Origin: an uncultured Alphaproteobacteria bacterium
GTDB lineage: Bacteria > Pseudomonadota > Alphaproteobacteria > RF32 > CAG-239
NCBI GenBank assembly: GCA_900551585.1
Contig: URWU01000108.1
Coordinates: forward strand, 1 to 5,724
DNA: 5,724 bases
Direction: 5' to 3'
Below are positions 1 through 4,511 of the stretch, piece by piece. The translations under genes were made by a program, and so were the position numbers. Below the pieces are notes generated by a model. It worked only from the letters and a program-made list of their open reading frames with translations, searched no databases and was not told the origin of the DNA. How positions within the stretch are numbered: position 1 is the stretch's first letter; the number at the start of each line of letters is the position of its first letter.

Positions 1-33
1 TCGTCGGCAGCGTCAGATGTGTATAAGAGACAG
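1..33 (+). other. Illumina Nextera read-1 transposase adapter (artefact)
   Basis: The first 33 bases match the Nextera read-1 adapter: a 14-base overhang beginning TCGTCGGCAGCGTC, followed by the 19-base Tn5 mosaic end AGATGTGTATAAGAGACAG at 15-33. This is library DNA left untrimmed at the contig end and not part of the genome. Genomic sequence starts at about 34. The mosaic end should not be read as evidence of a native Tn5 element. Confidence 0.98.
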
Positions 34-51
34 TGTATAATAATGGAAAGA

Positions 52-70
52 ATTGTAATATTTGTACAAT
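52..70. promoter_or_regulatory. Operator-like inverted repeat over a predicted start site
   Basis: ATTGTA (52-57) and TACAAT (65-70) form a perfect 6-bp inverted repeat with a 7-bp spacer. It covers the predicted transcription start of the leftward promoter at 72-100, where a repressor dimer would be well placed. Such AT-rich repeats also arise by chance in this genome, and no cognate regulator can be named. Confidence 0.25.
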
Positions 71-71
71 C

Positions 72-100
72 ACTATATCATGATTATCAAAGCAGAACAA
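72..100 (-). promoter_or_regulatory. Putative sigma70-type promoter reading left off the contig
   Basis: On the minus strand there is a -35-like TTGTTC (100-95), a 17-nt spacer and a -10 TATAGT (77-72) preceded by TG one base upstream (80-79), the extended -10 form. The predicted start is near 65. The promoter lies just beyond the terminator of the minus-strand membrane gene, so it would serve a separate gene lying past the contig edge. Motif match only. Confidence 0.4.
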
Positions 101-133
101 TAGACAAAAATGTGAACCTTTTGTGACAGACAT

Positions 134-163
134 AAAAAAACCTCGGAACATGATGTTCCGAGG
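134..163 (-). terminator. Rho-independent terminator of the small membrane-protein gene
   Basis: CCTCGGAACAT (141-151) and ATGTTCCGAGG (153-163) form a perfect 11-bp inverted repeat around a single central base, so the real loop takes in the innermost pairs. On the minus strand it is followed by seven T (140-134). It sits about 25 nt past the stop codon of the gene at 189-566. On the plus strand there is no T-run, so it acts leftward. Confidence 0.88.
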
Positions 164-188
164 GATTTAAAAGTTGTTTCAATCTGGC

Positions 189-566
189 TTATTCTTTGAG
201 ATTGATCATTTCTCTGATTATTCTTTCACGGTAGCGCCTTCTCAACATTGCCATCACGATGCCAAAAACGGAAACAACCGCAAAAAGGGCAACATAGCGC
301 AGCCATTCGGGAAGCAGAAAAGCTTCTGTTAAAATGTTTGACAAAAAGCTGAGAAATAATCCTAAAGGCAAAGCTGCCAGCAGAACGTCCGCGCCGCTGA
401 TACAATAACGATACAACAAAATTGTTGCAGGTATCAATCCGACCGCCGAACAGACATAAACCGGCCAATGACTATCAACTTTTTGAAACAGAAAACTAAA
501 AACAATCACGGCTGCAATAAAAACAATATTTACCGCGATGAGCCAAAAATTCAATTTTTTCAACAT
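189..566 (-). CDS. Small four-helix inner-membrane protein, function unknown
   Basis: I do not recognise a family. The 125-residue protein has four evident hydrophobic helices at about residues 7-27, 34-53, 61-82 and 90-108, with short loops. A strongly basic end follows (RRRYRERIIRE, about 109-119), which by the positive-inside rule would be cytoplasmic. The start is positively charged (MLKK), so both termini are probably inside. There are no obvious catalytic or metal-binding motifs. The ATG at 566-564 is the only sensible start, although no Shine-Dalgarno sequence precedes it and the leader is A/T-rich. The gene stands alone, diverges from eno, and has a candidate promoter at 584-612 and a clear terminator. 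Length, regular helix pattern and dedicated terminator support a real gene. The function is not inferable. Confidence 0.8.
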   Translation of the reverse strand: MLKKLNFWLIAVNIVFIAAVIVFSFLFQKVDSHWPVYVCSAVGLIPATILLYRYCISGADVLLAALPLGLFLSFLSNILTEAFLLPEWLRYVALFAVVSVFGIVMAMLRRRYRERIIREMINLKE

Positions 567-583
567 AATGATTAAATTAAAAG

Positions 584-612
584 TTTATAAATACGAGATA
601 TATGGTTGTGGA
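584..612 (-). promoter_or_regulatory. Putative promoter of the small membrane-protein gene
   Basis: On the minus strand TCCACA (612-607) and TATAAA (589-584) are separated by 17 nt, matching 4/6 and 5/6 of the sigma70 consensus. Transcription would start near 577, giving a leader of only about 10 nt before the ATG. That is consistent with the absence of a Shine-Dalgarno sequence. Confidence 0.35.
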
Positions 613-647
613 ATATATCATAATTTCCCTATGCTGGCAAGAGACAA

Positions 648-663
648 AAAATAAATTTATTTT
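648..663. repeat. 16-bp perfect AT palindrome in the divergent intergenic region
   Basis: AAAATAAATTTATTTT is a perfect palindrome centred between 655 and 656, between the divergent membrane-protein gene and eno. It could be a regulator or nucleoid-protein site, or chance in AT-rich DNA. It has no T-run arrangement or GC stem that would make a good terminator. Confidence 0.3.
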
Positions 664-721
664 ATGCGTTGCCACTCATCCGGCATTGCAAAAAAACATT
701 CTTGTAATCCGTTAGTTTCTC

Positions 722-771
722 TTGACATTGCAGCCAAAATACACCAAGTTATAGGCAGTGCATTTTATAAT
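722..771 (+). promoter_or_regulatory. eno: Likely eno promoter region; elements not ideally spaced
   Basis: A perfect -35 hexamer TTGACA occurs at 722-727 and a perfect -10 hexamer TATAAT at 766-771, but they are 38 nt apart and cannot form one promoter. The best -10 for the first is a weak match around 747-754 with a spacer of 19-21 nt. The second has no recognisable -35, and using it would leave a leader of only about 10 nt. The start site therefore cannot be fixed from the sequence. Confidence 0.3.
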
Positions 772-776
772 TTATT

Positions 777-781
777 AGGAG
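777..781 (+). promoter_or_regulatory. eno: Strong Shine-Dalgarno sequence of eno
   Basis: AGGAG lies six A residues upstream of the ATG at 788, an ideal spacing that fixes the enolase start. It contrasts with the four membrane-protein genes in the window, which have no such site. Confidence 0.85.
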
Positions 782-787
782 AAAAAA

Positions 788-2101
788 ATGAGTGCTATTA
801 TTGATATCCATGCCAGAGAAATCATTGACTCTCGCGGTAATCCGACTGTTGAAGCCGACGTTGTTCTGCAAAGCGGCGCTTTTGGCCGTGCAGCTGTTCC
901 CAGCGGCGCTTCTACCGGTGTTCACGAAGCTGTTGAGCTCCGCGACGGCGACAAAAAACGTTTTGGCGGCAAAGGTGTTCTCAAAGCCGTTGAAAACGTC
1001 AATGACAAAATTTATGACGCTCTGGCCGGTTTGGATGCTGATGACCAAATCGCAATTGACCAAACCATGATTGATTTGGATGGCACCGAAAATAAAGGCA
1101 AACTGGGTGCAAACGCTATTCTCGCCGTTTCTCTGGCTGTTGCCAAAGCTCAGGCTGAAGAAGCAGGTCTGCCGCTGTATCGTTACCTCGGCGGTACCAT
1201 GGCCCGCACTTTGCCGGTTCCGATGATGAACATCGTTAACGGCGGTCAGCACGCTGACAACCCGATTGATATTCAAGAATTCATGATTATGCCGGTTTCT
1301 GCTTCTTCTGTTCGCGAAGCTATCCGCATGGGTTCTGAAATTTTCCACACTTTGCAGAAAAACCTCAAAGCTGCCGGCCACAACACCAACGTTGGTGACG
1401 AAGGCGGTTTTGCTCCGAATCTGAAATCTGCCGAAGAAGCTTTGACTTTCATTGTTAAATCTATTTCCGATGCCGGTTACAAACCGGGTGAAGACGTTGT
1501 TCTGGCTATGGACGCTGCTTCTTCCGAATTCTATGAGAACGGCAAATATGAAATGAAGGGTGAAGGCAAATCTTACACCAATGCTCAGATGGTTGAATTC
1601 TATAAAGGCTTGTGCGATAAATTCCCGATTTTCTCTATCGAAGACGGTATGGCCGAAGATGACTGGGAAGGCTGGAAAATGCTGACCGACGCTCTCGGCG
1701 ACAGAATCCAACTGGTTGGTGACGATTTGTTCGTTACTAACCCGAAACGTCTGGCTATGGGTATTGAAAAAGGCATTGCCAACTCTATTCTGGTTAAAGT
1801 TAACCAAATCGGTACTTTGACTGAAACCATGCAGGCTGTTGATATGGCTCAGCGCAACAAATATACCGCTGTTCTGTCTCACCGCTCCGGCGAAACCGAA
1901 GATTCTACCATTGCCGATATCGCTGTTGCTACCAACTGCGGCCAGATTAAAACCGGTTCTATGTCTCGTACAGACCGTATGGCAAAATACAACCAGCTCA
2001 TTCGTATTGAAGAAGAATTGGGCGATATGGCTGTTTATGCCGGTAAAAGCATTTTGAAATGCAACAAAGGCGGATGCTGCTCTTGCAAAAAAGCCAGCTA
2101 A
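788..2101 (+). CDS. eno: Enolase (phosphopyruvate hydratase)
   Basis: Enolase interconverts 2-phosphoglycerate and phosphoenolpyruvate in glycolysis/gluconeogenesis as a cytoplasmic, Mg2+-dependent enzyme. The 437-residue protein is full length. Family landmarks are visible: the mobile-loop serine in SGASTG (39-44), H155 and E164 in GGQHADNPIDIQEF, E205 in GDEGGFAP, and the Mg2+ ligands D242 (AMDAASSEFY), E285 (SIEDG) and the Asp pair 312-313 (GDDLFVTN). The catalytic base K337 (ILVKVNQIGT), H365-R366-S367 (SHRSGET) and K388 (IKTGSMSRTD) are also present. No active-site residue appears lost. The start is fixed by a strong Shine-Dalgarno sequence. The sequence looks alphaproteobacterial. The oddity is the C-terminus: after the usual VYAGKSIL the chain ends in a short tail with four cysteines (425, 430, 431, 433) and lysines. 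The gene is transcribed alone and ends at a strong terminator. Confidence 0.98.
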   Translation: MSAIIDIHAREIIDSRGNPTVEADVVLQSGAFGRAAVPSGASTGVHEAVELRDGDKKRFGGKGVLKAVENVNDKIYDALAGLDADDQIAIDQTMIDLDGTENKGKLGANAILAVSLAVAKAQAEEAGLPLYRYLGGTMARTLPVPMMNIVNGGQHADNPIDIQEFMIMPVSASSVREAIRMGSEIFHTLQKNLKAAGHNTNVGDEGGFAPNLKSAEEALTFIVKSISDAGYKPGEDVVLAMDAASSEFYENGKYEMKGEGKSYTNAQMVEFYKGLCDKFPIFSIEDGMAEDDWEGWKMLTDALGDRIQLVGDDLFVTNPKRLAMGIEKGIANSILVKVNQIGTLTETMQAVDMAQRNKYTAVLSHRSGETEDSTIADIAVATNCGQIKTGSMSRTDRMAKYNQLIRIEEELGDMAVYAGKSILKCNKGGCCSCKKAS

Positions 2102-2133
2102 GCAACAAATGCTTTGCATTTAATTGCAAATTG

Positions 2134-2161
2134 AGGGGAACGGACAACCGTTCCCCTTTTT
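2134..2161 (+). terminator. eno: Rho-independent terminator of eno
   Basis: A perfect 10-bp stem, AGGGGAACGG (2134-2143) with CCGTTCCCCT (2148-2157), closes an ACAA loop and runs into TTTTT (2157-2161). It lies 33 nt past the eno stop and just before the end of the convergent regulator gene. There is no comparable T-run on the minus strand, so it mainly stops eno transcription. Confidence 0.95.
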
Positions 2162-2163
2162 AA

Positions 2164-2439
2164 TTATATTGAGTCTCTTATCAGCTGCAAAAATTTAATT
2201 ATATCTGTACTCTTCAAAGAGTAAAATATTGTTTGCGCGTCTCTTCTGGTGTTGACGACACCAGCATTTCTCAAAATTGCCAAATGCTGCGACAAGGCTG
2301 ACTGGCTCAACTTTACATCTTTCAAAATTTCACTGACGCTGGCTTCTTTTTCCAAAAGTTTAAAAAGAATGATTAAGCGTTTTTCATTGCTGAGGATTTT
2401 AAACATTGCGGCAGCCGATTGAATATTTAATTTTCCCAT
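2164..2439 (-). CDS. ArsR/SmtB-type winged-helix transcriptional regulator
   Basis: This is a 91-residue dimeric DNA-binding repressor type. It shows the family's AMFKILSNEKRLIILFKLL helix (about 11-29), then the helix-turn-helix SVSEILKDVKLSQSALSQHL (about 34-53, recognition helix near 45-56), and a beta-wing around NTRRDAQTIFYSL (63-75). The reading frame extends upstream to a TTG at 2460. I prefer the ATG at 2439-2437 because AGG lies 7 nt before it (GGATAGG) and the protein then begins like other ArsR members. It contains no cysteine, so the classical alpha-3 Cys metal site and the Cys pair of BigR/SqrR-type sulfide sensors are absent. There is no His/Asp-rich alpha-5 site either. The signal it senses is unknown. 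No strong promoter lies close to it, and a structured RNA with a terminator sits upstream on the same strand. It converges on eno. Confidence 0.9.
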   Translation of the reverse strand: MGKLNIQSAAAMFKILSNEKRLIILFKLLEKEASVSEILKDVKLSQSALSQHLAILRNAGVVNTRRDAQTIFYSLKSTDIIKFLQLIRDSI

Positions 2440-2460
2440 TTTACGACCTATCCGGTTCAA

Positions 2461-2524
2461 AGCTAAAATTTAGAAAATCAAATAATTGTGTTCTATTTTT
2501 AGGGGGTAGTGACATATTTTAGCT
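2461..2524. repeat. 9-bp inverted repeat between the structured RNA and the ArsR-type gene
   Basis: AGCTAAAAT (2461-2469) recurs as its exact reverse complement ATTTTAGCT (2516-2524), 46 nt apart. The left arm overlaps a small palindrome, CTAAAATTTAG (2463-2473). The pair frames the region just upstream of the regulator's start, where an ArsR-type protein could bind its own control region. In RNA it could instead form a long-looped stem. The role is inferred. Confidence 0.3.
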
Positions 2525-2529
2525 CCAAT

Positions 2530-2558
2530 AAAAACGACCACCCTAAAAAAGGTGGCCG
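2530..2558 (-). terminator. Rho-independent terminator ending the structured RNA
   Basis: On the minus strand an 8-bp stem, CGGCCACC (2558-2551) with GGTGGTCG (2542-2535), includes one G-U pair (2556/2537), closes an 8-nt loop rich in T, and is followed by TTTTT (2534-2530). It stands about 90 nt upstream of the ArsR-type start codon. The 5' arm can also pair with an upstream segment (2663-2654), so it may be conditional. Confidence 0.8.
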
Positions 2559-2765
2559 GGATGTCGCTAAATCACCATCGCAAGAATGAGACCTCGACCT
2601 TCAGCATAATATCGAAGTTGCCCCCGACATTACACTTATTGTATAGTCGGAAGCATCCCGACCGCGAAGTGTCGAGATATTTGCTCAAAGCTAACGGAAA
2701 ATATCAATTCCGTTGCGATGCCATTTTCTTCGATAGCGGGTTAGCGCTCCCAACTATCAAACTCC
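2530..2765 (-). ncRNA. Candidate structured ncRNA or riboswitch-like leader, family not recognised
   Basis: This stretch has no convincing protein gene but unusual pairing. It begins just after a good minus-strand promoter and ends in an intrinsic terminator, giving a transcript of about 235 nt. Helices seen: a first hairpin with GATAG (2758-2754)/CTATC (2736-2732) and GGG/CCC inside it; an 8-bp long-range helix CATCGCAA (2720-2713)/TTGCGATG (2583-2576); CGGAA/TTCCG (2712-2708/2699-2695); CTCGAC/GTCGAG (2676-2671/2598-2593); ACACTT/AAGTGT (2672-2667/2637-2632), partly competing with the previous one; and GTCGG/CCGAC (2662-2658/2650-2646). The first hairpin's loop CGCTAA (2746-2741) is complementary to TTAGCG (2570-2565), a possible pseudoknot. 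Some pairs are G-U only on the minus strand, which supports that strand. I compared it by eye with tmRNA, RNase P, 6S and SRP RNA and found none of their signature motifs. The ArsR-type gene follows downstream on the same strand. Confidence 0.6.
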
Positions 2766-2770
2766 GATAG

Positions 2771-2798
2771 ATTATAGCATATTTTGTTTTATTTCAAG
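2771..2798 (-). promoter_or_regulatory. Extended -10 promoter of the structured RNA
   Basis: On the minus strand a perfect TATAAT (2776-2771) is preceded by TG one base upstream (2779-2778). A -35-like CTTGAA (2798-2793) is 16 nt further up, or TTGAAA (2797-2792) at 15 nt. The predicted start is about 2764, immediately before the first hairpin. It is the best -10 match in the window that fits a transcript with its own terminator. Confidence 0.6.
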
Positions 2799-2876
2799 CT
2801 GGAAATGGGAAATGAAAATTATATTTTATTATAGGAAACAAAGGCGGCAATCATTACTCATGCCGACAAAGTGTTG

Positions 2877-2904
2877 TTGACAAAATATTTGTGAATGCTA
2901 TTTT
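2877..2904 (+). promoter_or_regulatory. Promoter of the BI-1 family gene
   Basis: A perfect -35 TTGACA (2877-2882), a 16-nt spacer and an extended -10 TGCTATTTT (hexamer 2899-2904) predict a start near 2911 and a leader of about 40 nt. The -10 lies downstream of the in-frame GTG at 2891, so that GTG would not be in the message. This argues for the ATG at 2951 as the true start. Confidence 0.6.
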
Positions 2905-2950
2905 GCAATTTGAGAATTTAAGAATAGTATTAATCATTAATTTTACAATT

Positions 2951-3655
2951 ATGAACAGACAAATGGGAAGAGCGGAAGCTCAAGTTGTGACAATGGCAAA
3001 TGTGTATGGCTATATGTGCCTTGGTTTGATTATTTCGGGGATTATGGCCTGGATATTTGCTTATGTACCGGAGTTTAACAATTTTTTGTATACGGCAGCA
3101 AGCGACGGGATGCAGACTTTAAGCATTGCCGGCTGGATTGTTCTTGTGGCGCCGTTAATCATGGTTTTGGTTGCCGGTTTTGTTATCAAAGACATGGACT
3201 CAGGTGCTCTGCTGATATTTTTTATTATTTTCAGTCTTCTGATGGGTGCTTCTCTCAGTTCAATCTTTTTGGTTTATACCGAGGCCAGCATTCTTCAATG
3301 TTTTCTCATTACCGGCGGAACGTTCGGAGTGATGTCTCTTTACGGCTATTCGACTAAAAAAGATTTATCTTCCTGGGGAAATTTGTTAATTATGGCGTTA
3401 ATCGGCATTATTATTGCGATGTTCGTCAATATTTTCCTCAAAAGCGCCATGATGGATTTTATCGTTTCCATTATTGCCGTGATTGTCTTTGTCGGACTGA
3501 CGGCTTATGACACGCAGAAAATCAAAGAAGAGCTGGGATACAGCTGCGACCGCGAAACCTGCAAGAAAATTGCAATCTGGGGAGCTTTAAGTCTCTATCT
3601 TGACTTTATCAATCTGCTTTTGCAAATCTTAAAACTGTTGGGTAAAAAGAAGTAA
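2951..3655 (+). CDS. Bax inhibitor-1 (BI-1/YccA/YetJ) family membrane protein
   Basis: Members of this family are seven-helix inner-membrane proteins. BsYetJ is a pH-sensitive Ca2+ leak channel, and E. coli YccA interacts with the FtsH protease. From the ATG at 2951 the protein has 234 residues with helices at about 17-39, 57-79, 85-109, 114-133, 144-163, 168-186 and 207-230. Hallmarks are SLLMGASLSSIF (95-106), TFGVMSLYGY (124-133), GLTAYDTQKIKEE (182-194) and ALSLYLDFINLLLQIL (212-227). The two acidic residues equivalent to the BsYetJ latch (its Asp171 and Asp195) are present as D187 and D218. The loop between them is longer than in YetJ and carries C199 and C204. The frame is open back to a GTG at 2891, but a promoter overlaps it, so I use 2951. 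No Shine-Dalgarno sequence is seen. It has its own promoter and terminator. Confidence 0.93.
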   Translation: MNRQMGRAEAQVVTMANVYGYMCLGLIISGIMAWIFAYVPEFNNFLYTAASDGMQTLSIAGWIVLVAPLIMVLVAGFVIKDMDSGALLIFFIIFSLLMGASLSSIFLVYTEASILQCFLITGGTFGVMSLYGYSTKKDLSSWGNLLIMALIGIIIAMFVNIFLKSAMMDFIVSIIAVIVFVGLTAYDTQKIKEELGYSCDRETCKKIAIWGALSLYLDFINLLLQILKLLGKKK

Positions 3656-3674
3656 TCTATTTTACTGCCCATTG

Positions 3675-3711
3675 AAAGGCTGCCAAATTATTTTGGCGGC
3701 CTTTAATTTTT
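3675..3711 (+). terminator. Rho-independent terminator of the BI-1 gene
   Basis: A 13-bp stem, AAAGGCTGCCAAA (3675-3687) with TTTGGCGGCCTTT (3692-3704), contains one T-G wobble that pairs only on the plus strand. It closes a TTAT loop and leads to a T-run (3707-3711). It separates the canonical BI-1 gene from the two-gene operon that follows. Confidence 0.93.
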
Positions 3712-3722
3712 AGACAAAAGAC

Positions 3723-3751
3723 TTGCGCGGCCTAAAAAATTTTGTTATAAA
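3723..3751 (+). promoter_or_regulatory. Promoter of the two-gene BI-1-like operon
   Basis: TTGCGC (3723-3728), a 17-nt spacer and TATAAA (3746-3751) preceded by TG (3743-3744) make a plausible extended -10 promoter. It starts about 3758, with a leader of about 30 nt that is A/T-rich and lacks a Shine-Dalgarno sequence. The promoter lies just after the terminator of the previous gene. Confidence 0.5.
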
Positions 3752-3787
3752 CGAGCTCTGAAAAATAATAATTAAATTTCTACGTTT

Positions 3788-4507
3788 ATGAATATCATTA
3801 AAAAAGAAAAAATGCGAATTTTCTCGCTTATTTTAGTTGAATGCGGCGTTTTGCTGTTTATGAGTTTTGGTATTGCCGCCCTGATATTTTCGGCTTTCGG
3901 GAACATTTTCGGTAAGCATTTTCAGGCGCTTATTCCCCTGCTCTGTTGCGTGCCGATTTTTTCTCTGGTTGCCTGTCACGAAAAACTGCCATTGATTAAA
4001 AAGATTGCAAGTGTCCCTTTCACCATTGTTTGGGCTTTTGCGGTCAGCATTTTGATTTATGCGCTTGGGGTTACGGTCAGTCCCGGCAAATTTCTGTTTC
4101 TGACAGCTGTTGCCTTGTTTGCTTTTCTGATAACAGCCTGTCTGGGTTATTTATTTGCAAAACAAATAAAGAATTGGCATCCGGGTAAGATTATTCCGGT
4201 GATTTTGATTATCGGCTTGACTGCGGAAATGGTTACCATATTTTGCAATATACATTTTAGCAACGTTGTTCTCAGCGTGACTTTGATGTTGCTGACCGCG
4301 TGTTTTAATCTCAAAGATTTTGCAGATATGTCCGGCGAGCTTGATAAAATTTTGGAAGGTAAATTTCCGAGCAAAGGCCATCTTATTTTAGCGACAAAAT
4401 TGTATCTCAATTTTATCGGTTTTATATTTTTGCCAGACGCAACACGCTTTGTTTTGCGTGCCGTTTACGGAATAATTTCAGAAAAAACGTTAAAAACTCA
4501 AAACTAA
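3788..4507 (+). CDS. Seven-helix membrane protein, diverged BI-1-like, latch residues lost
   Basis: The 239-residue protein has hydrophobic helices at about 12-36, 46-63, 75-95, 101-123, 134-154, 157-175 and 198-216. By hand alignment with the BI-1 protein just upstream, GYLFAKQIKNW (120-130) matches GYSTKKDLSSW. LTACFNLKDF (169-178) matches LTAYDTQKIK, and ATKLYLNFI (202-210) matches ALSLYLDFI. Length, helix number and order of landmarks agree, so I infer a BI-1-type fold. The two acidic latch positions fall on F173 and N208, so a YetJ-like pH-gated Ca2+ leak is unlikely as such. The activity is unknown. The ATG at 3788 has no Shine-Dalgarno sequence. The stop codon is 4 nt before the next gene, so the two are almost certainly co-transcribed and probably translationally coupled. 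It could also be an unrelated polytopic protein, but the C-terminal match makes that less likely. Confidence 0.75.
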   Translation: MNIIKKEKMRIFSLILVECGVLLFMSFGIAALIFSAFGNIFGKHFQALIPLLCCVPIFSLVACHEKLPLIKKIASVPFTIVWAFAVSILIYALGVTVSPGKFLFLTAVALFAFLITACLGYLFAKQIKNWHPGKIIPVILIIGLTAEMVTIFCNIHFSNVVLSVTLMLLTACFNLKDFADMSGELDKILEGKFPSKGHLILATKLYLNFIGFIFLPDATRFVLRAVYGIISEKTLKTQN

Positions 4508-4511
4508 ATTT

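Noticed and set aside
15..33. Tn5 mosaic end as a sign of a native transposon
   Set aside because: It is fused to the Nextera overhang at base 1, so it comes from the library and not from the genome.
43..126. 27-codon open frame just after the adapter
   Set aside because: It has no ribosome site, is short and A/T-rich, and overlaps a better-supported leftward promoter.
749..2119. Very long open frame on the minus strand across the whole eno gene
   Set aside because: It is the exact antisense of a complete, unmistakable enolase. The translation shows no family motif and no ribosome site, so it is a codon-bias shadow.
2440..2460. TTG-initiated extension of the ArsR-type regulator
   Set aside because: The AGG ribosome site for the ATG at 2439 lies within this segment, and the longer start has no comparable site.
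2530..2765. Possible tmRNA, RNase P RNA, SRP RNA, or a CRISPR tracrRNA / OMEGA-type RNA
   Set aside because: I found no tmRNA tag or T-arm, no RNase P core motif, and no SRP tetraloop motif. There is no CRISPR repeat array and no Cas9, IscB or TnpB gene in the window. A distant nuclease partner cannot be excluded, but nothing seen supports it.
2552..2770. 72-codon plus-strand open frame across the structured RNA region
   Set aside because: It has no Shine-Dalgarno sequence and its protein resembles no family. It starts inside the terminator stem and ends at the RNA's promoter. The RNA reading explains the stretch better.
2845..2870. Weak hairpin CGGCA/TGCCG upstream of the BI-1 promoter
   Set aside because: It has only five pairs around an 11-nt loop with no T-run or other context. 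It is too weak to call.
2891..2950. GTG-initiated 20-residue N-terminal extension of the BI-1 protein
   Set aside because: The promoter's -10 (2899-2904) lies within it, and starting at 2951 gives the usual family N-terminus. Its residue numbering also aligns with the third paralogue.
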